Shown one piece after another: positions 1-11,526 of a stretch of DNA of 64,000 bases. Under the pieces are notes generated by a model that saw only the letters and a program-made list of their open reading frames with translations, was not told the origin of the DNA and made no database searches. Where the stretch lies: positions 1-64,000 of the forward strand of contig JAMYHX010000122.1 of NCBI GenBank assembly GCA_025529335.1, in the 5' to 3' direction. This DNA is from Rhizopus sp. PT2906 (lineage: Eukaryota > Mucoromycota > Mucoromycetes > Mucorales > Rhizopodaceae). Numbering within the stretch: the stretch's first letter is position 1; each line of letters opens with the position of its first letter. Made by a program: the position numbers and the translations under genes.

Positions 1-23
1 CATAACATTATCAAAATAAACTT

Positions 24-100
24 GTCAACACCAGGATTTGAACACGAGACCTTGCGCCTGGGAAGCACACGCCTTAACCATTCAGCCCAACCACCAAGGG
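24..100 (-). tRNA. Degenerate tRNA-like sequence (Gly-CCC-like anticodon arm)
   Basis: Read on the minus strand, this stretch has an A-box-like segment (GGCTGAATGGTTAAGGCG) and a B-box-like segment (GTTCAAATCC) at tRNA spacing. Between them is a 5-bp anticodon stem closing the 7-base loop TTCCCAG, which would present CCC (glycine). The acceptor stem does not pair: the 3' side reads TGTTGAC, and no complementary 5' strand lies at the right place. The T stem is also weak, with one mismatch and two G-T pairs. I therefore read it as a tRNA pseudogene or a tRNA-derived (SINE-like) head rather than a working tRNA. Exact ends are uncertain. Confidence 0.35.
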
Positions 101-835
101 CACTTTTAATTTTCAATAGTGAAATATGGGCAAAAATCTGAAACATTAGCACTAAAAAAGTTATAATAGCTGCAAAAAATAGGTTATTTCCAAATACTTG
201 TTTTTTGATTAAATTTGATCATCTCAGGTACATTGGCATATAATTTTTCCTTAGTATTATTTAGTGAAAAAAGAAAGTAGAGCAAGGATGAAAAGTGAAA
301 CCTAATTCTTGAGGAAAAAGCAGTGCATTTTACGTGATTTTGAATCTTTTGATGCAGAATAAATTTGGGGCAGATAACATAATATTGCTAAACTTGAACA
401 TTATCTCAAATATTTTGGCATATGTCTTTTTTTTCTTTTCCTTTTGCTGTTTCGTTGTACGTTCTTTCAATTGAAAGCGTTTGATATTGCTAGAATTATT
501 GGAAACGACGAATATGGTTCATAGGCGCTATACAAATGCATACATAGTATAATAACATGACCTCAATTGATTTTTCAAGAGATTCAAATGTAATTTTTGT
601 CAAATGAAACATGAAACAGCTTCACATTGAGTATTGTGGTTTCATAAATAACAGCAGCTCTTGATAGAAATTAAAATATATAACTACTATTCGTGATCCA
701 TGTACATTTTAATATCGAATAAAAAAAATCTACGTTGCTTTTTTTTATTAGGTAAATTAATCATAATACAGTAAATAATAAAGTGAAACGAAAGTATAAT
801 ATTCTAAGCATTCTTTTTAAAAAAAAAAATCTTTT
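101..835. other. AT-rich intergenic stretch, no gene seen
   Basis: No reading frame with coding character and no recognisable RNA gene. It holds only AT-rich sequence, which is also the 3' flank of the minus-strand gene that ends at 836. Confidence 0.5.
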
Positions 836-1171
836 TTACTTTCTCTTTTTGGGAATCTTTTTGTATGTCTTCTTTCCAGAAAATAAATCTACATAATCTG
901 GTAATTCGGGTTCTTTTTCCGTCTTTTTGTTTTTTTTTTGAGCGGGTGCTTCCTCGATGTCCATTTCTACATCTTGCTCAACTGGAGCAGGAGCAGGAGC
1001 AGGAGTAGTTTTCTTTTTATTATCGGCAAACATAGAAGCTGGAACACTGATTTTCTTGGAATCTCTGCCACCTTTTTTAGTGATGGTTGTAGGCTCAATC
1101 AGTTTTTTAATTGAAAGACCTTCCTTTTCTTTTTTTGATGGTCGTTTATAGAATTTGGCAGATTTACCCAT
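836..1171 (-). CDS. Small lysine-rich, probably nuclear protein (unknown)
   Basis: A single-exon frame of 111 residues, about one quarter lysine. It starts MGKSAKFYKRPSKKEKEG. The middle holds a PAPAPAP tract followed by an acidic piece (EQDVEMDIEEAP), and it ends in a basic tail (KKTYKKIPKKRK). Clusters of Lys/Arg at both ends would serve as nuclear or nucleolar targeting signals, and the composition is typical of small ribosome-biogenesis or RNA-binding accessory proteins, but I do not recognise the family. A poly-A stretch lies just past the stop (821-829 on the + strand). The start is the first ATG of the frame; the next gene upstream is on the other strand, 0.87 kb away. The function is left open. 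Confidence 0.6.
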   Translation of the reverse strand: MGKSAKFYKRPSKKEKEGLSIKKLIEPTTITKKGGRDSKKISVPASMFADNKKKTTPAPAPAPVEQDVEMDIEEAPAQKKNKKTEKEPELPDYVDLFSGKKTYKKIPKKRK

Positions 1172-2039
1172 ATTATATGTAAATGTTGATGGAGCAATGA
1201 AAAATTAAGGAAGGAGGAAAAAAAACCTTTAATTCATGCTCGAAAACTCTAAGCCACTACATGTTTGGAGTTACATTGAGACATAAATGTCACCAGTGTA
1301 TTTATGCTTATGCTTTCTGTTTATGTCTTGTGAGTTGTAGTTACTGAATGCGTTTGTTTACATTTTAAATAAAAGTTTTTTTTTATGATTCTGGATATTG
1401 TTTAAGCTAAATCCATCACGGATTGAAATCTGATAGACTTAAGTCAAAGCTTAATCTAGAAAAAGCTTTAATTGTAATAATTTCCGATGACCTGTTACGG
1501 TAGCTGATGGGCAACACCTCATGAATAAACTTAAAATTTGCTTTAAATATCATTAATAAACTAAATACAAGGCTTTTTAAGGTATAAACATTTAGTTTGG
1601 CTTATTCTTGCGTTTTGGGAACATACATGAATTTCCATATTTTCTTTTAATGGCGAATTACTACGAGATTCGCGAGTTTAATATATTTATACTATTGATT
1701 TAGTATGCACATACTTTTTAAGTAATTTTTTTAATACTATCAGTATAACAAAAGATTAACAATGGTAATACATAACCTGAGTATATAACAAAGAAGATGT
1801 ACTTGCATTTCTTCTTTATGTGCTTTCCTCTAGAATTCATTGTACTGGATGCATGTTTACTTATAATCCTTAATCAAATTCGGAGTTATTTGATCCATTG
1901 GCATGAATAGTAAGATCTAGTTCTTATTTTGAATAAATTAAAAAAACAACAGAAATAAATAGATATAAAATTTGAAGAAATATATTGGTTTGTTATCATT
2001 TCTTTAGCTTTAATTAACTCTACTTTAATTAAAATCAAC
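1172..2039. other. Intergenic region between divergent genes
   Basis: This region separates the minus-strand lysine-rich gene from the plus-strand J-domain gene and should hold both promoters. It is AT-rich with no clear TATA box near either start and no coding frame. Confidence 0.5.
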
Positions 2040-3220
2040 ATGATTAGTTATATTTCAACCATTGATACTGAAGAAAAGGAAGATAAATATGATTTAGTCG
2101 ACGATATTTTATCAGCATCAAATTATTACGAAGCATTGGGTTTACCTGATGATTCTTCTTTTGATGAAATTCGAAGAGCTTATATTCGGGTATTGTCTAT
2201 TCATTTGAATTCCTTGAAACTGCAATGACTAATTATACATTATAGAAAAGTCGAATGTGCCACCCAGATAAGTTTGTACCACCTTATCCCAAAGCAACAG
2301 AAAGTTTCCAGGGTAAAAAAAAAAAAAAAAAAAGAAAACGGAATCCTATACAGTAAATCAATAATTTGATAACATTAATTAGTGCTTTCAACTGCTTATA
2401 ATACGCTCAGCCAGCCAACCAAAAAGTTAACATATGATACACATCAAAGGTCAGGATTAGATCAATATACAAACTTCTGCTCCGAGGATAATGCAGTAGA
2501 CATATTTCAGCAAGTCATTAGACAAGTAAAAGCAAAAAAATGATCAAATTTTTATATTATTATCTGTATATTTATATAATATTTATGCAGCTTTACATTG
2601 AAATTATGGAAGGGGAATTTCAAACATTACGCACTGTTATAAGTGAGACTTTAAATCCAAATATTTATAAATGTAAACACTAAAAAAAAAAAAAAAAAAT
2701 AATAATAATAATTAGATGCTATGAATGAAACTAATAGATTAATACATATAAATGATGATATTTTATCTATTGCAGAAGTGGGATTTTTAAAGATTCGAGA
2801 TATCCTTTTAAGTAAGTTAAAATGTTTAAATTTATATCTTTTTGATCGCATGATTGAATAATGTTTTATTTTATTTTTTCAGCCTCACAAAAGTATTATA
2901 CAATTATTCAATTTGAACTATTACGCTTATATGATTTGCAAGATGAAATACGAAATTTATCTTACTTTGATGTGTGGCGTCGACTTACATTATCAGTTTC
3001 AATGGCAAAATTAGTTTTACGAATACCTTTACTAATTAATAGTGCTATAAAACAAGAAAACGATATACCAACTTGGTTAGATGAACATAATGATAGAAGT
3101 GGCTTATTAGGGTATCAGATTGAATATGGACTAGAAAAGGCCATAAGCTTATTTGAATCAAGCGAAGAATACGCCTCTTCCTGGTGTAACAACAATCCAG
3201 ATACAACGCTTTATAATTAA
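2040..3220 (+). CDS. J-domain (Hsp40) co-chaperone
   Basis: Six exons: 2040-2189, 2246-2312, 2383-2525, 2591-2642, 2716-2811 and 2883-3220. All junctions are GT..AG and in phase, giving about 281 residues. Residues near 28-90 form a J domain: NYYEALGLPDD opens helix I, the HPDK signature sits in loop II (RMCHPDKFVPP), and AYNTLSQPTKKLTYD closes it. The HPD tripeptide is what stimulates Hsp70 ATPase. The rest has no zinc-finger or Gly/Phe region, so it is not a classical type I or II DnaJ. The C-terminal half is helical, with a LVLRIPLLINSAI segment, and is loosely reminiscent of the X-domain of Caj1/Djp1-type proteins (inference). No signal peptide is seen, so a cytosolic or nuclear partner of Hsp70 is likely. 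The poly-A runs at 2314-2331 and 2682-2699 fall in introns. Confidence 0.8.
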
Positions 3221-3373
3221 TACAGATACTAAGCCCAGTTTTTACCAAACAATTAAAAATAAATCGTTTACCATTACAATTTGACTATAATGAATTCAAA
3301 GCATATAATTCAGCTTTCTTTCTTTCTTTTATTCTTTTCCTTTACCTCTTTCACTTCTATTTTTTACTAAACA

Positions 3374-4333
3374 ATGCCTCAATTTGACATTGAAAAACAA
3401 CCTTTAAATCCACCTTTAAACATCACTACTACAATTTCACCAGAAATTGAGCAAACTTTTTTACCATTAAGGGCAGGAAGTGAGATATTAGATGCTAGAT
3501 ATTATAATAATTATAAAACTATAACTGATAATATTATATTCAACATCGAGGAGTGTCATCATCATGTGGATAACATAAAAGACGCCCAAAAAGAAGTATA
3601 TGAACATGCCATTGATATAGACAGTACAGCACAAAATAACAGAAATGTGTTGGAGAAACAAACAACCCTAGTAAATGATCGCTTGAATTATATTCGACAA
3701 GCTATCGTTACTATTGAACCATCCAAACCAACATTATCAGATCTTGATTTAAGAAATCAGAGATTCAAAATCATCTTAAGATCTTACAAAGACCTGCTAG
3801 AAAAATACATCAACATTACACTGGAAAGTCAACGGTTTACTTCTGTTTTATTTGAAAATCAAATCAAATCGGTGAATCCTCATGCTACAGCTTTTGATCT
3901 AGAAAGAGCAATCAGTTCAACAGGTGATGATTGCCCGTCAGTGTTTGTGCAAATATTGATGCAAAGAGGTGTTCGTAAAAATGAGAAAAGTACACAGCGT
4001 ATTATGCATGTTGTGCAAGATATACATCAAGACCTTCGACTTTTAGCGCTTACATTTACTAAATTATCAGAAATGAGAAATGATGTAAATATAATGATTG
4101 AAAGATATAGACGTCGATGGCCAGTTATACTTAAGGAAGGTGATTCCGTATATGTTATTGATGATAACTTGAATTTGTTAGAGAAAACACTTGTAGGCAC
4201 GCATATCGATTTTGATGCTCTTTTGCGTAGAAGAGAACAGCGCAATAAATTGGTTGTAGGTGTAATTACACTGATCACTATCATCGTAGTTATTGGCATA
4301 ATTATTAGTTCCACATTATTTTCCGATCTTTAA
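3374..4333 (+). CDS. Divergent syntaxin-like (Qa-SNARE) membrane protein
   Basis: One exon, 319 residues, starting MPQFDIEKQPLNPPL. Layout matches syntaxins: an N-terminal helical bundle (about 60-160), a linker with NPHATAFDLERAISSTGDD, which resembles the conserved segment before the SNARE helix of exocytic syntaxins, then VFVQILMQRG and a heptad-rich helix (about 210-245). A C-terminal anchor (VVGVITLITIIVVIGIII, about 294-313) is followed by only a few residues. In the family this anchors a t-SNARE at the plasma membrane or an endosome for vesicle fusion. The central glutamine of the SNARE helix is not where alignment with syntaxin 1 (ESQGEMID) would put it; here the corresponding bases read IERYRRRW. 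It may be a specialised or non-fusogenic member. It lies between the J-domain gene and IML1 on the same strand. Confidence 0.65.
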   Translation: MPQFDIEKQPLNPPLNITTTISPEIEQTFLPLRAGSEILDARYYNNYKTITDNIIFNIEECHHHVDNIKDAQKEVYEHAIDIDSTAQNNRNVLEKQTTLVNDRLNYIRQAIVTIEPSKPTLSDLDLRNQRFKIILRSYKDLLEKYINITLESQRFTSVLFENQIKSVNPHATAFDLERAISSTGDDCPSVFVQILMQRGVRKNEKSTQRIMHVVQDIHQDLRLLALTFTKLSEMRNDVNIMIERYRRRWPVILKEGDSVYVIDDNLNLLEKTLVGTHIDFDALLRRREQRNKLVVGVITLITIIVVIGIIISSTLFSDL

Positions 4334-4507
4334 AAAATAAAGCGAAACCCTGATTTAGAATGTTTTTTAGCTCTATGAATATTCTGTAGTTTAAAAATAC
4401 AAAATATTCGTAATAAACTTCTTGCTGTAAATATTATAATGCATGCAAGCAACAGTTTTTTGTGTACGAAATAGGGTCATAAAAATCTTTTAAACGCATG
4501 GCAGTGC

Positions 4508-4543
<36 letters not shown>

Positions 4544-4641
4544 TAATATTTACATTGCTTTTATTAAAAGTCAGTGCTACTTTGTGTTTGACTCGAAATC
4601 CCGTTACAAAATTAGAATTACTTTTTCTCATTCATCACATT

Positions 4642-5095
4642 ATGCCCACAGCAACTCATAGTACTATACCCTTGGGTTTTTTATTATCACAGAAGCCTGT
4701 GATTTTATGGATACATGACCCTGGGGCCATGTATAATCATGATGCAGTAGTAAACCCCGAGATATTTACAAACTTTCGCGATGGTCAATTATTAAGAATC
4801 CATTGTCCTCGCAATAATAATACTCAACCACAACAATCTCAAAATGCAAGCAACGATCAACAAGATCAAAAGAAACAAAATGAACATCAAGGACAACAAA
4901 CCCAAACACAAACGCAACAACAACCTCAAACACAAAAGTCTGAACAATCTAAATCGAATCAAACTGAAGATCATTATAATGAACAACTAGATTCTGTTAT
5001 TATAAAAGGACATGCAGTTGATAAAGAGAGTTTAGCAAAGCAACAACAACTCCAGGTTAGTTTATTTTATACTGTACTTGATTTATTAATCTAAA

Positions 5096-5149
<54 letters not shown>

Positions 5150-7002
5150 CACACAACACAAAAGCTTTCAATTTCAAAGGACATCGCAGATAGATTTAAT
5201 TTAAGATCAAGACAAGAAGTTCATGTTGAATTGGTAAAATATCATGTAATTTCATCAGAATATATTGCTAATATTTTATATTAGATTGATCCTTTACAAG
5301 TTGCTTTAGACCATGTTGAATTGGCTTTCAAAGAACAGTATCTTGGTCGAAGTGATATGTGGAGATTACAACAAAATTTAAAAGGAACCTGCGTTTATCA
5401 TGAAAAGAAGATTTTGTTTGCAGGATCCATTAAAGCAACAGTTAAAAGATTATTTGCGCATGATGAACAAATGACATCTGGATATATTACGGAAACAACT
5501 CGAATGATATTTAGATCTGCATCAGCTAAATATTTCCTATTTATTCAAATGTCGAGAGAAATGTGGGAATTTGATGAAGATGGTGAACTGTATTTCGAGA
5601 AAGCTGTTAGTAACTTCCTACCACATTTATTTACTCGATGGAAAGACGAAGGCACAAATCATGTTGTATCTATTGTGTTATTCACTCGAGTGTTTTATGA
5701 GACAAAAATTGACGATCCATTAATCAATCAAGCAGCAGATGGTAGATATTACAAAGATTTTTATAAAGTGTTGGCAGATTGGGAAACAACGGATGATTGG
5801 ATGTCTGTAATAGGTCCTTTGAAAATGGAACAACTCAATTTTCAACCAAATGTATTGCTTAGAACAGAAGGTGGACGTAAGGTTGTTAGTGGCCAAATTT
5901 CCATGGCCTATGAAGGAAATGTGCTTGAAGCTGTCAATTTGGCATTGAATCCATTTGATAAGCATTTTGTGGATAGAGATTTAATGAGAACTGGTTTATC
6001 TATTATATTGATCACTCCTGGTGTTGGCAAATTCTGGGTAAATAAGAAATTATTGAGATTGACAAACGAGCGAATGACGGATAATGGTATTGCCATGGAT
6101 TTAGTATGTTTATCACCACTACCCTTACATATTACACCTCTTATGTGTTATATGGATGCTCCTCTTACAGGAGAAGCTGAAGCTGTTGGACCAATTACTG
6201 ATACATTAGTACCTCGTGGAGGTTTAGGAAAACCTCCAATGATGGCAGGAAACTCACCAGAAAAGACAGCAATACATACAAATACAAATCAAAAAATTGG
6301 TTTTGTTGATCCGTTATACAGAGATTCCAATGATGCTGCAACACAAACATATTACGCTGTACCGCATTGGGTTGATTGTAGTTTCTATCATCATGAAACA
6401 GGAAGATTTTTGAAACAAGATAAATTCAAAACAAGATGTAAAATGTATGAACTTCAGATGATGGGTATTATGGAACACGATATTCGTGGTATATCTGTAC
6501 CTTATTTGACAGATTTGACATTGCCTAATAAAGAATCAAATCAAAGTCGTACTATTAGACACCAAAGAAGTAGCAGTAGTTTAAACGATAAATTACGAAC
6601 AGGTGAAGAAAACAAATCTTATACAAGTAATGGAGAAGCGTATCTTTCAAGGTCTGCCAATATATCTGGTAGTGCAAGACGTCCATCTTACTTTGCTACA
6701 ACAGAAATGACTCCTTCTGCTCAGCCTCAAAAAACTAATGGAATACCAGAAAAACCAAGCAATTCATATGAAACGTATGATAGTGATCTATTCAAAACAT
6801 CTTCTGAACCAAGATTTAACAAAAGAGTGACGGCAGGACCACCACCTACATCTGCTAAATCAGTAAAGCCTATTCATTCATCAAAAAACTCATTTGATGG
6901 TCCAGAAAGATCAGATAGTAGTGATTTGTGGCAAAATACCACCATTAGAAATAAAGCAACAACAGTAAGTGATATTTTTAGTTGTATTTGATAAATGTTT
7001 AA

Positions 7003-7036
<34 letters not shown>

Positions 7037-7322
7037 CTTTAGACATGGCATCATACTGGAGATCAACGTCGTATTCCATCTGTACTTTCTCAATCACAAC
7101 AAATAGGTGGTAAAGGTCCATTTGATAACCAACATTTACCGCCTAGAAAAGATGAGAAAATCATTCTGGATCCATTTAAATCATCACCTACTTTTATAAG
7201 AGATGATAATAGCTCTTCTAGATTTAGATCAATTCGTAGAAGTACTATGAATAGTACAGATGGAAAATATACATCTATGACCTCTGCTATTGCTGGTTCT
7301 AATCATCATCATAGTCAACAGC

Positions 7323-7380
<58 letters not shown>

Positions 7381-10300
7381 TCCATTACAACAGCAACAGC
7401 AACCACAACAGCAGCAAAAACAATCACAACAGCAACAGCAAAAGCAATTGCAACAGCAACCACAACAATCACAACAATCACAACAACCACAACAACCACA
7501 ACAACCACAGCAACAGCAGCAACCACAACATTTGCAAATAAATAATCAAGCAGGAAACGATGAAGATGAATTTGCTGTAGTGAGTTCAAGTACTGTTGAT
7601 CCAGTACCTATCAATAATAAAGGCATTGGTGGACGTTCTGATTCTAGTAGAAAACCATTAAATCATTCACCTCGTCAAGGCATGGTTTCTGGTAGTCTTC
7701 CATCTATGCATAAACAATCTGGTAACAGTGATTTAATGCGAACAAGTTTTGGTGCCAATGCAGCAAATAGATCTTCTCCTTCACATAATTTTAGTCGACA
7801 TAATCCATTTAAGCACATGCTTATCAATCCTTGTAATCCTTCAGATAATCAAAATTTATTTACATCTCATTTACGACGATGGCAGCATGCTTTGCCCAAA
7901 GCAGAAGAATCCGATGGTCCTGTTGTGCATTGGAAATCATTAGCTACACCTGCTTGTTTACCATTAACTACAGATTATTTTCCTTCAAATGAAGAATTAG
8001 CTCGACGTTATAATCATTACATGTACACTGTATCTGCTAGTGAAGATACCAATTTATATCAAGCTGGTGATAGAAACTTATCAGAACATAAAAAAACAGA
8101 AAATTTATTGATTGAAATGCTAAGCCAAAGATTAGCGCAAGGTTTCCAAATTATTGTAGATAATACAAATAGCTCTACATATGCTAAAACTGCTACTGTT
8201 AAAGGCGATAGCTTAATATCTGCACTTGGTGGATTTGGTAATATTCATAACAAAGATGGTATTGGTGGTTCTGTAACTACAGCAGCAGTTGCAGCAGGAA
8301 AAGAAATTGAAAACAATACAACTGCAACAAGAAGTGGAAGTCCGTCTAGTGGAAATAATGCTACTACAACATTAGCCACAACCATGACAATTGGTGGTAA
8401 TACCAAACTAACTCCTGTTGGTGCTAATAATATTCCAATTGTCGGAAAAGGAACACAAGATGATACAGAGAACTCTAAATGGAAACATATGGTTTGGTGG
8501 CTTTCAATGGGCCATCAAGTTCATCAGCTTACTTTTGATTCATCTGGTCAAAATGTAGAAGTGCGTAGATATGTTCGATTGATTCAATTTGATGTAGGAA
8601 AAAGCAATTATAAATGTGCTGTATGGCCAAAAAATATGCCTACCTATAGACCAAAAAATGTTGTCTTTAGTTATCCAAGTTTATTGTATGCATGGAATTA
8701 TTTAGATCATCTTGTAGCTGGTTACCAGGAGGAATTGACCGATAATTTACGTTTCTGGAGAGCTCGTTTTATAGTTATTCCTCGTGAATCTTTGCCAACA
8801 AATATCACTCTTACAGGGGCGCTTCACGATCATTTAAATGAAGAAGAAAAACGTTTAGCTTTGTTTGAATCCTGGATCCAGAACATTCGTAAAGCTAAAT
8901 GGCTCACTCCTGAAGAACGAGAAGAATTATTGAAACGTCGAAAGAAGGAAATTGGGTTTTCTGATCTTGGTGTTAAATTAACTACTATGGATCCTTCTGC
9001 TTATGTTGCTAGTGATGCCATGAGAGCTACTTTATCCGTGCCTATACATGAATCAAAATCTCACAGTAATATTTTATCCTCCATCATCATTAGTCAAGGT
9101 CTTAATCGAGATTCCAGATCTAAAGACATCGCTATTGCTTTACAAGATCCAAAAGGAGGAGTTAAAATTATGGATCGCCGCTGGCATTTTAGAATGTTTA
9201 GTGATGTATTTACAGGTACAGAATTCGTTGATTGGATTATTGGACAAATTGAAGAAATTACAACAAGAGAGCAAGCAGTACAATTTGGTAATTCTCTTAT
9301 GCAAAGGAAACCACCATTGTTTCAATCTGCTACTAAACGACATAGCTTCTTGGATGGTAATTATTTCTATCATGTAAATGAAGAATTTGCTGTAAAAAAG
9401 TCTTCGAAGCAACAGCAGAACCCTAAAAAAGAATCATCTGTTAACTCTTCAGCTACAACAACACCAATCAAAGAAAAAGAAATTGAAAATGTTAGCAATA
9501 TACTTGGACAAATACCTAGTACGCATTCTAGCATGTCATTGAAACATATTGATTTTGAAATGTCTAAATCAATGATTATTGATGTTGATCCTTACAAGAA
9601 GAGTGAACGAAGAGAAACAGCTATTTTGCATTACGATACAATACATAATCCTAATAATTGCTATCATTTTCAATTAAATTGGTTGGGTTGTACAGCACAA
9701 TTAGTACAAGAATTACTTCAAAATTGGAGCAGGCAAGCAGAAAGATGTGGACTCAAACTTGTAGAAGGATCAGTAGACCAAGCATATGAAGATTCTGAGA
9801 ATGATAATCCATTTCAATGTCCTGTACCTATTTCAATGGCATGTCCGCCACCACCACTGGATGAACTTATTGCCGCTTCCAAAATTGATGTACCTGCACA
9901 GTTTTATGAAATTGCTCTTGTACGCCATTTAGAGTTTGTTCTAGACGTAGAGGCTGACTTTAACTTTGAACGTGCAAAGGCAGAAGGCGTGGATTTGGAG
10001 TATTCCTATATTAAGGAAGTATACAAATACGATCAATATGTACATCGATCAGGAGTAGCCTTTGTACAAATCCGACCAGGTTGTCAAGGTTTTTATTGGG
10101 TGAATAATCGATTATATACAAACCATACACCTGCTTTAATTGCTAATAGACGTCAACCATCTTCACAACTTTGTCATCCTGATGCTTTAAGGATTAAATT
10201 TATGGAGCACTGTAGTGATGCCAAATGGTTATCTGAATTTTGGGAGACAACAAAAACTAATTTTATGGAAGGCATTGATCCCGATGGCTCGGATGCCTGG

Positions 10301-10621
10301 GTATTTGAGAATTCTGGAGCTATTGTTGAATCTGATATAAGTAGAGTAACAACAACTGAAGATAATACAAACGACATTACAATTGGAACATCACCTCTGA
10401 CGACATCGCCTTCCACTGGGAGTAATGTGAATAATAGTACATCACCTTCCACTGGGAGTAATGTGAATAATAGTACATCCTCTTTAATTGATATTCCTGG
10501 TGCTAATGCATATCATGGTAGTACTCATAACATTACTGTCATTGTCTCCGCTTCTTCCCCACCTCCAACGAATAATGATGCTTTAATTACTTTTTCTAAT
10601 AGTCCTTCATTAAAGGATTAA
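4642..10621 (+). CDS. IML1: Iml1/DEPDC5, subunit of SEACIT/GATOR1 (TORC1 inhibitor)
   Basis: Four exons (4642-5055, 5165-5233, 5285-6964, 7043-10621) encode about 1913 residues, longer than yeast Iml1 or human DEPDC5 (about 1600). The N-terminus (KPVILWIHDPGAMYNHDAV) and the following VALDHVELAFKEQYLGRSDM block match the conserved start of the family. A DEP domain lies near residues 1424-1502 (HFRMFSDVFTGTEFVDWII). The C-terminal block includes HYDTIHNPNNCYHFQLNWL. Iml1 with Npr2 and Npr3 forms the GAP complex for the Rag/Gtr GTPase at the vacuole or lysosome and restrains TORC1 when amino acids are low. The extra length comes mainly from low-complexity inserts: a polyglutamine region (about residues 812-887) and Ser/Thr/Asn-rich pieces. 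Intron 1 (5056-5164) is mostly a CA repeat and intron 3 mostly poly-T. The chosen ATG begins MPTATHSTIPLG; the frame upstream is only a poly-Phe readthrough of poly-T. Confidence 0.9.
5096..5150. repeat. (CA)n microsatellite in IML1 intron 1
   Basis: About 26 CA dinucleotides in a row fill the middle of the first IML1 intron, just before its acceptor AG at 5163-5164. The first 3' unit is interrupted as AACACACAAC. Length is likely variable between strains. Confidence 0.9.
7315..7540 (+). repeat. CAA/CAG repeat coding for polyglutamine in IML1
   Basis: A near-pure CAA run (about 7316-7379), then mixed CAA/CAG/CCA codons, encodes a Gln-rich stretch with His, Pro, Lys and Ser spacers. The reverse strand and the other frames read as poly-Val and poly-Asn, which are shadows. 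Confidence 0.95.
10405..10476 (+). repeat. 36-bp tandem duplication in the IML1 3' coding end
   Basis: Two adjacent copies of a 36-base unit differ at one base (catcgcc versus catcacc) and encode TSPSTGSNVNNS twice. Reading frame is kept. It sits in the Ser/Thr/Asn-rich tail, which suggests a recent slippage or unequal exchange. Confidence 0.85.
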
Positions 10622-11331
10622 TCTTGCAATGATAAAGTAAAATAAATGTATATGTATATAAATAACTTTTTTTTATATATATAAATAAATATTAATGATT
10701 TATATATTAAAATAAAGCCAAGATTACTCATCACTATCAACCGTGGTATGTCAAAATAACACATTCTACAATACCTGATTAGATCTATTTATGTACATAT
10801 ATAGTTCAATTGTAATACATCTGATTGGAATATTTTATATATAAAAAGATTCTCGGTTTAATTAAATGTAATTTATATGAAAATTAAGACATTTAGATGA
10901 ATACAAACGAAAAGCGTGGCATCCACATTCTTAACAATGTAGAGATATGTACAGATATGATAATAATGTATCAAATATTAGCGTTTCACAAAGAATTATC
11001 TTATAATCATATCAAGGAAACTTCCCGCTTTGTTCTCTTTTTTCTGCTGCTATGTAGTTATGCTGAAGCTATATTTGGTATATTTTTACCTAACATGCGT
11101 TTTTCAAAGGGTTTTTCAGACCCATCAAAACTAAATATTTATTAAAATAAACATATGTGGACATTGCTAAACATGTCTAAAGCATGGGCTTTTTTTTTTT
11201 TACAATTAAACGTTTAATTCGTTTTTTTTAGTCAAATGTATCAAATTATTGCATTTCACTGAGTTTTTGATTGATTTTGTATAGTTGAAAAAAAATGTTT
11301 TATTTAGTAGTAATGTATCAAATTGAAGAAG

Positions 11332-11375
<44 letters not shown>

Positions 11376-11526
11376 GAGAAATAAATCTAGTGAAAAAGGA
11401 TTGGAATTATTATTATCAAGGAAAAGAGTGAAAGAAAAAGCTATTATTGGTAAAGGAAATAAATAAATGATAATGCGAGATGGATGCAAAATATTAAAAT
11501 TAAAAATGGGTTGATGGTTTGTAATT
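10622..11526. other. Convergent intergenic region (IML1 / bHLH gene)
   Basis: Contains the 3' flanks of two converging genes. Several AATAAA-like motifs follow the IML1 stop (for example near 10640 and 10684). A long poly-A run lies at about 11332-11366. An 82-codon frame at 10897-11145 lacks coding character. Confidence 0.5.

Noticed and set aside
957..1151. Plus-strand frame opposite the lysine-rich gene
   Set aside because: It is the reverse-strand shadow of a Lys/Pro-rich coding region (poly-Ala/Gly/Phe) with no independent support.
4498..4641. Extending IML1 upstream to the first ATG of its frame
   Set aside because: This would add a run of about 14 phenylalanines from poly-T and other non-conserved residues; the ATG at 4642 gives the family-like start.
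7290..7589. Poly-Asn and poly-Val frames over the CAA repeat
   Set aside because: Shadows of the polyglutamine tract.
10897..11145. 82-codon frame between IML1 and the bHLH gene
   Set aside because: No domain, no promoter element and composition like neighbouring AT-rich DNA; lies in a convergent 3' region.
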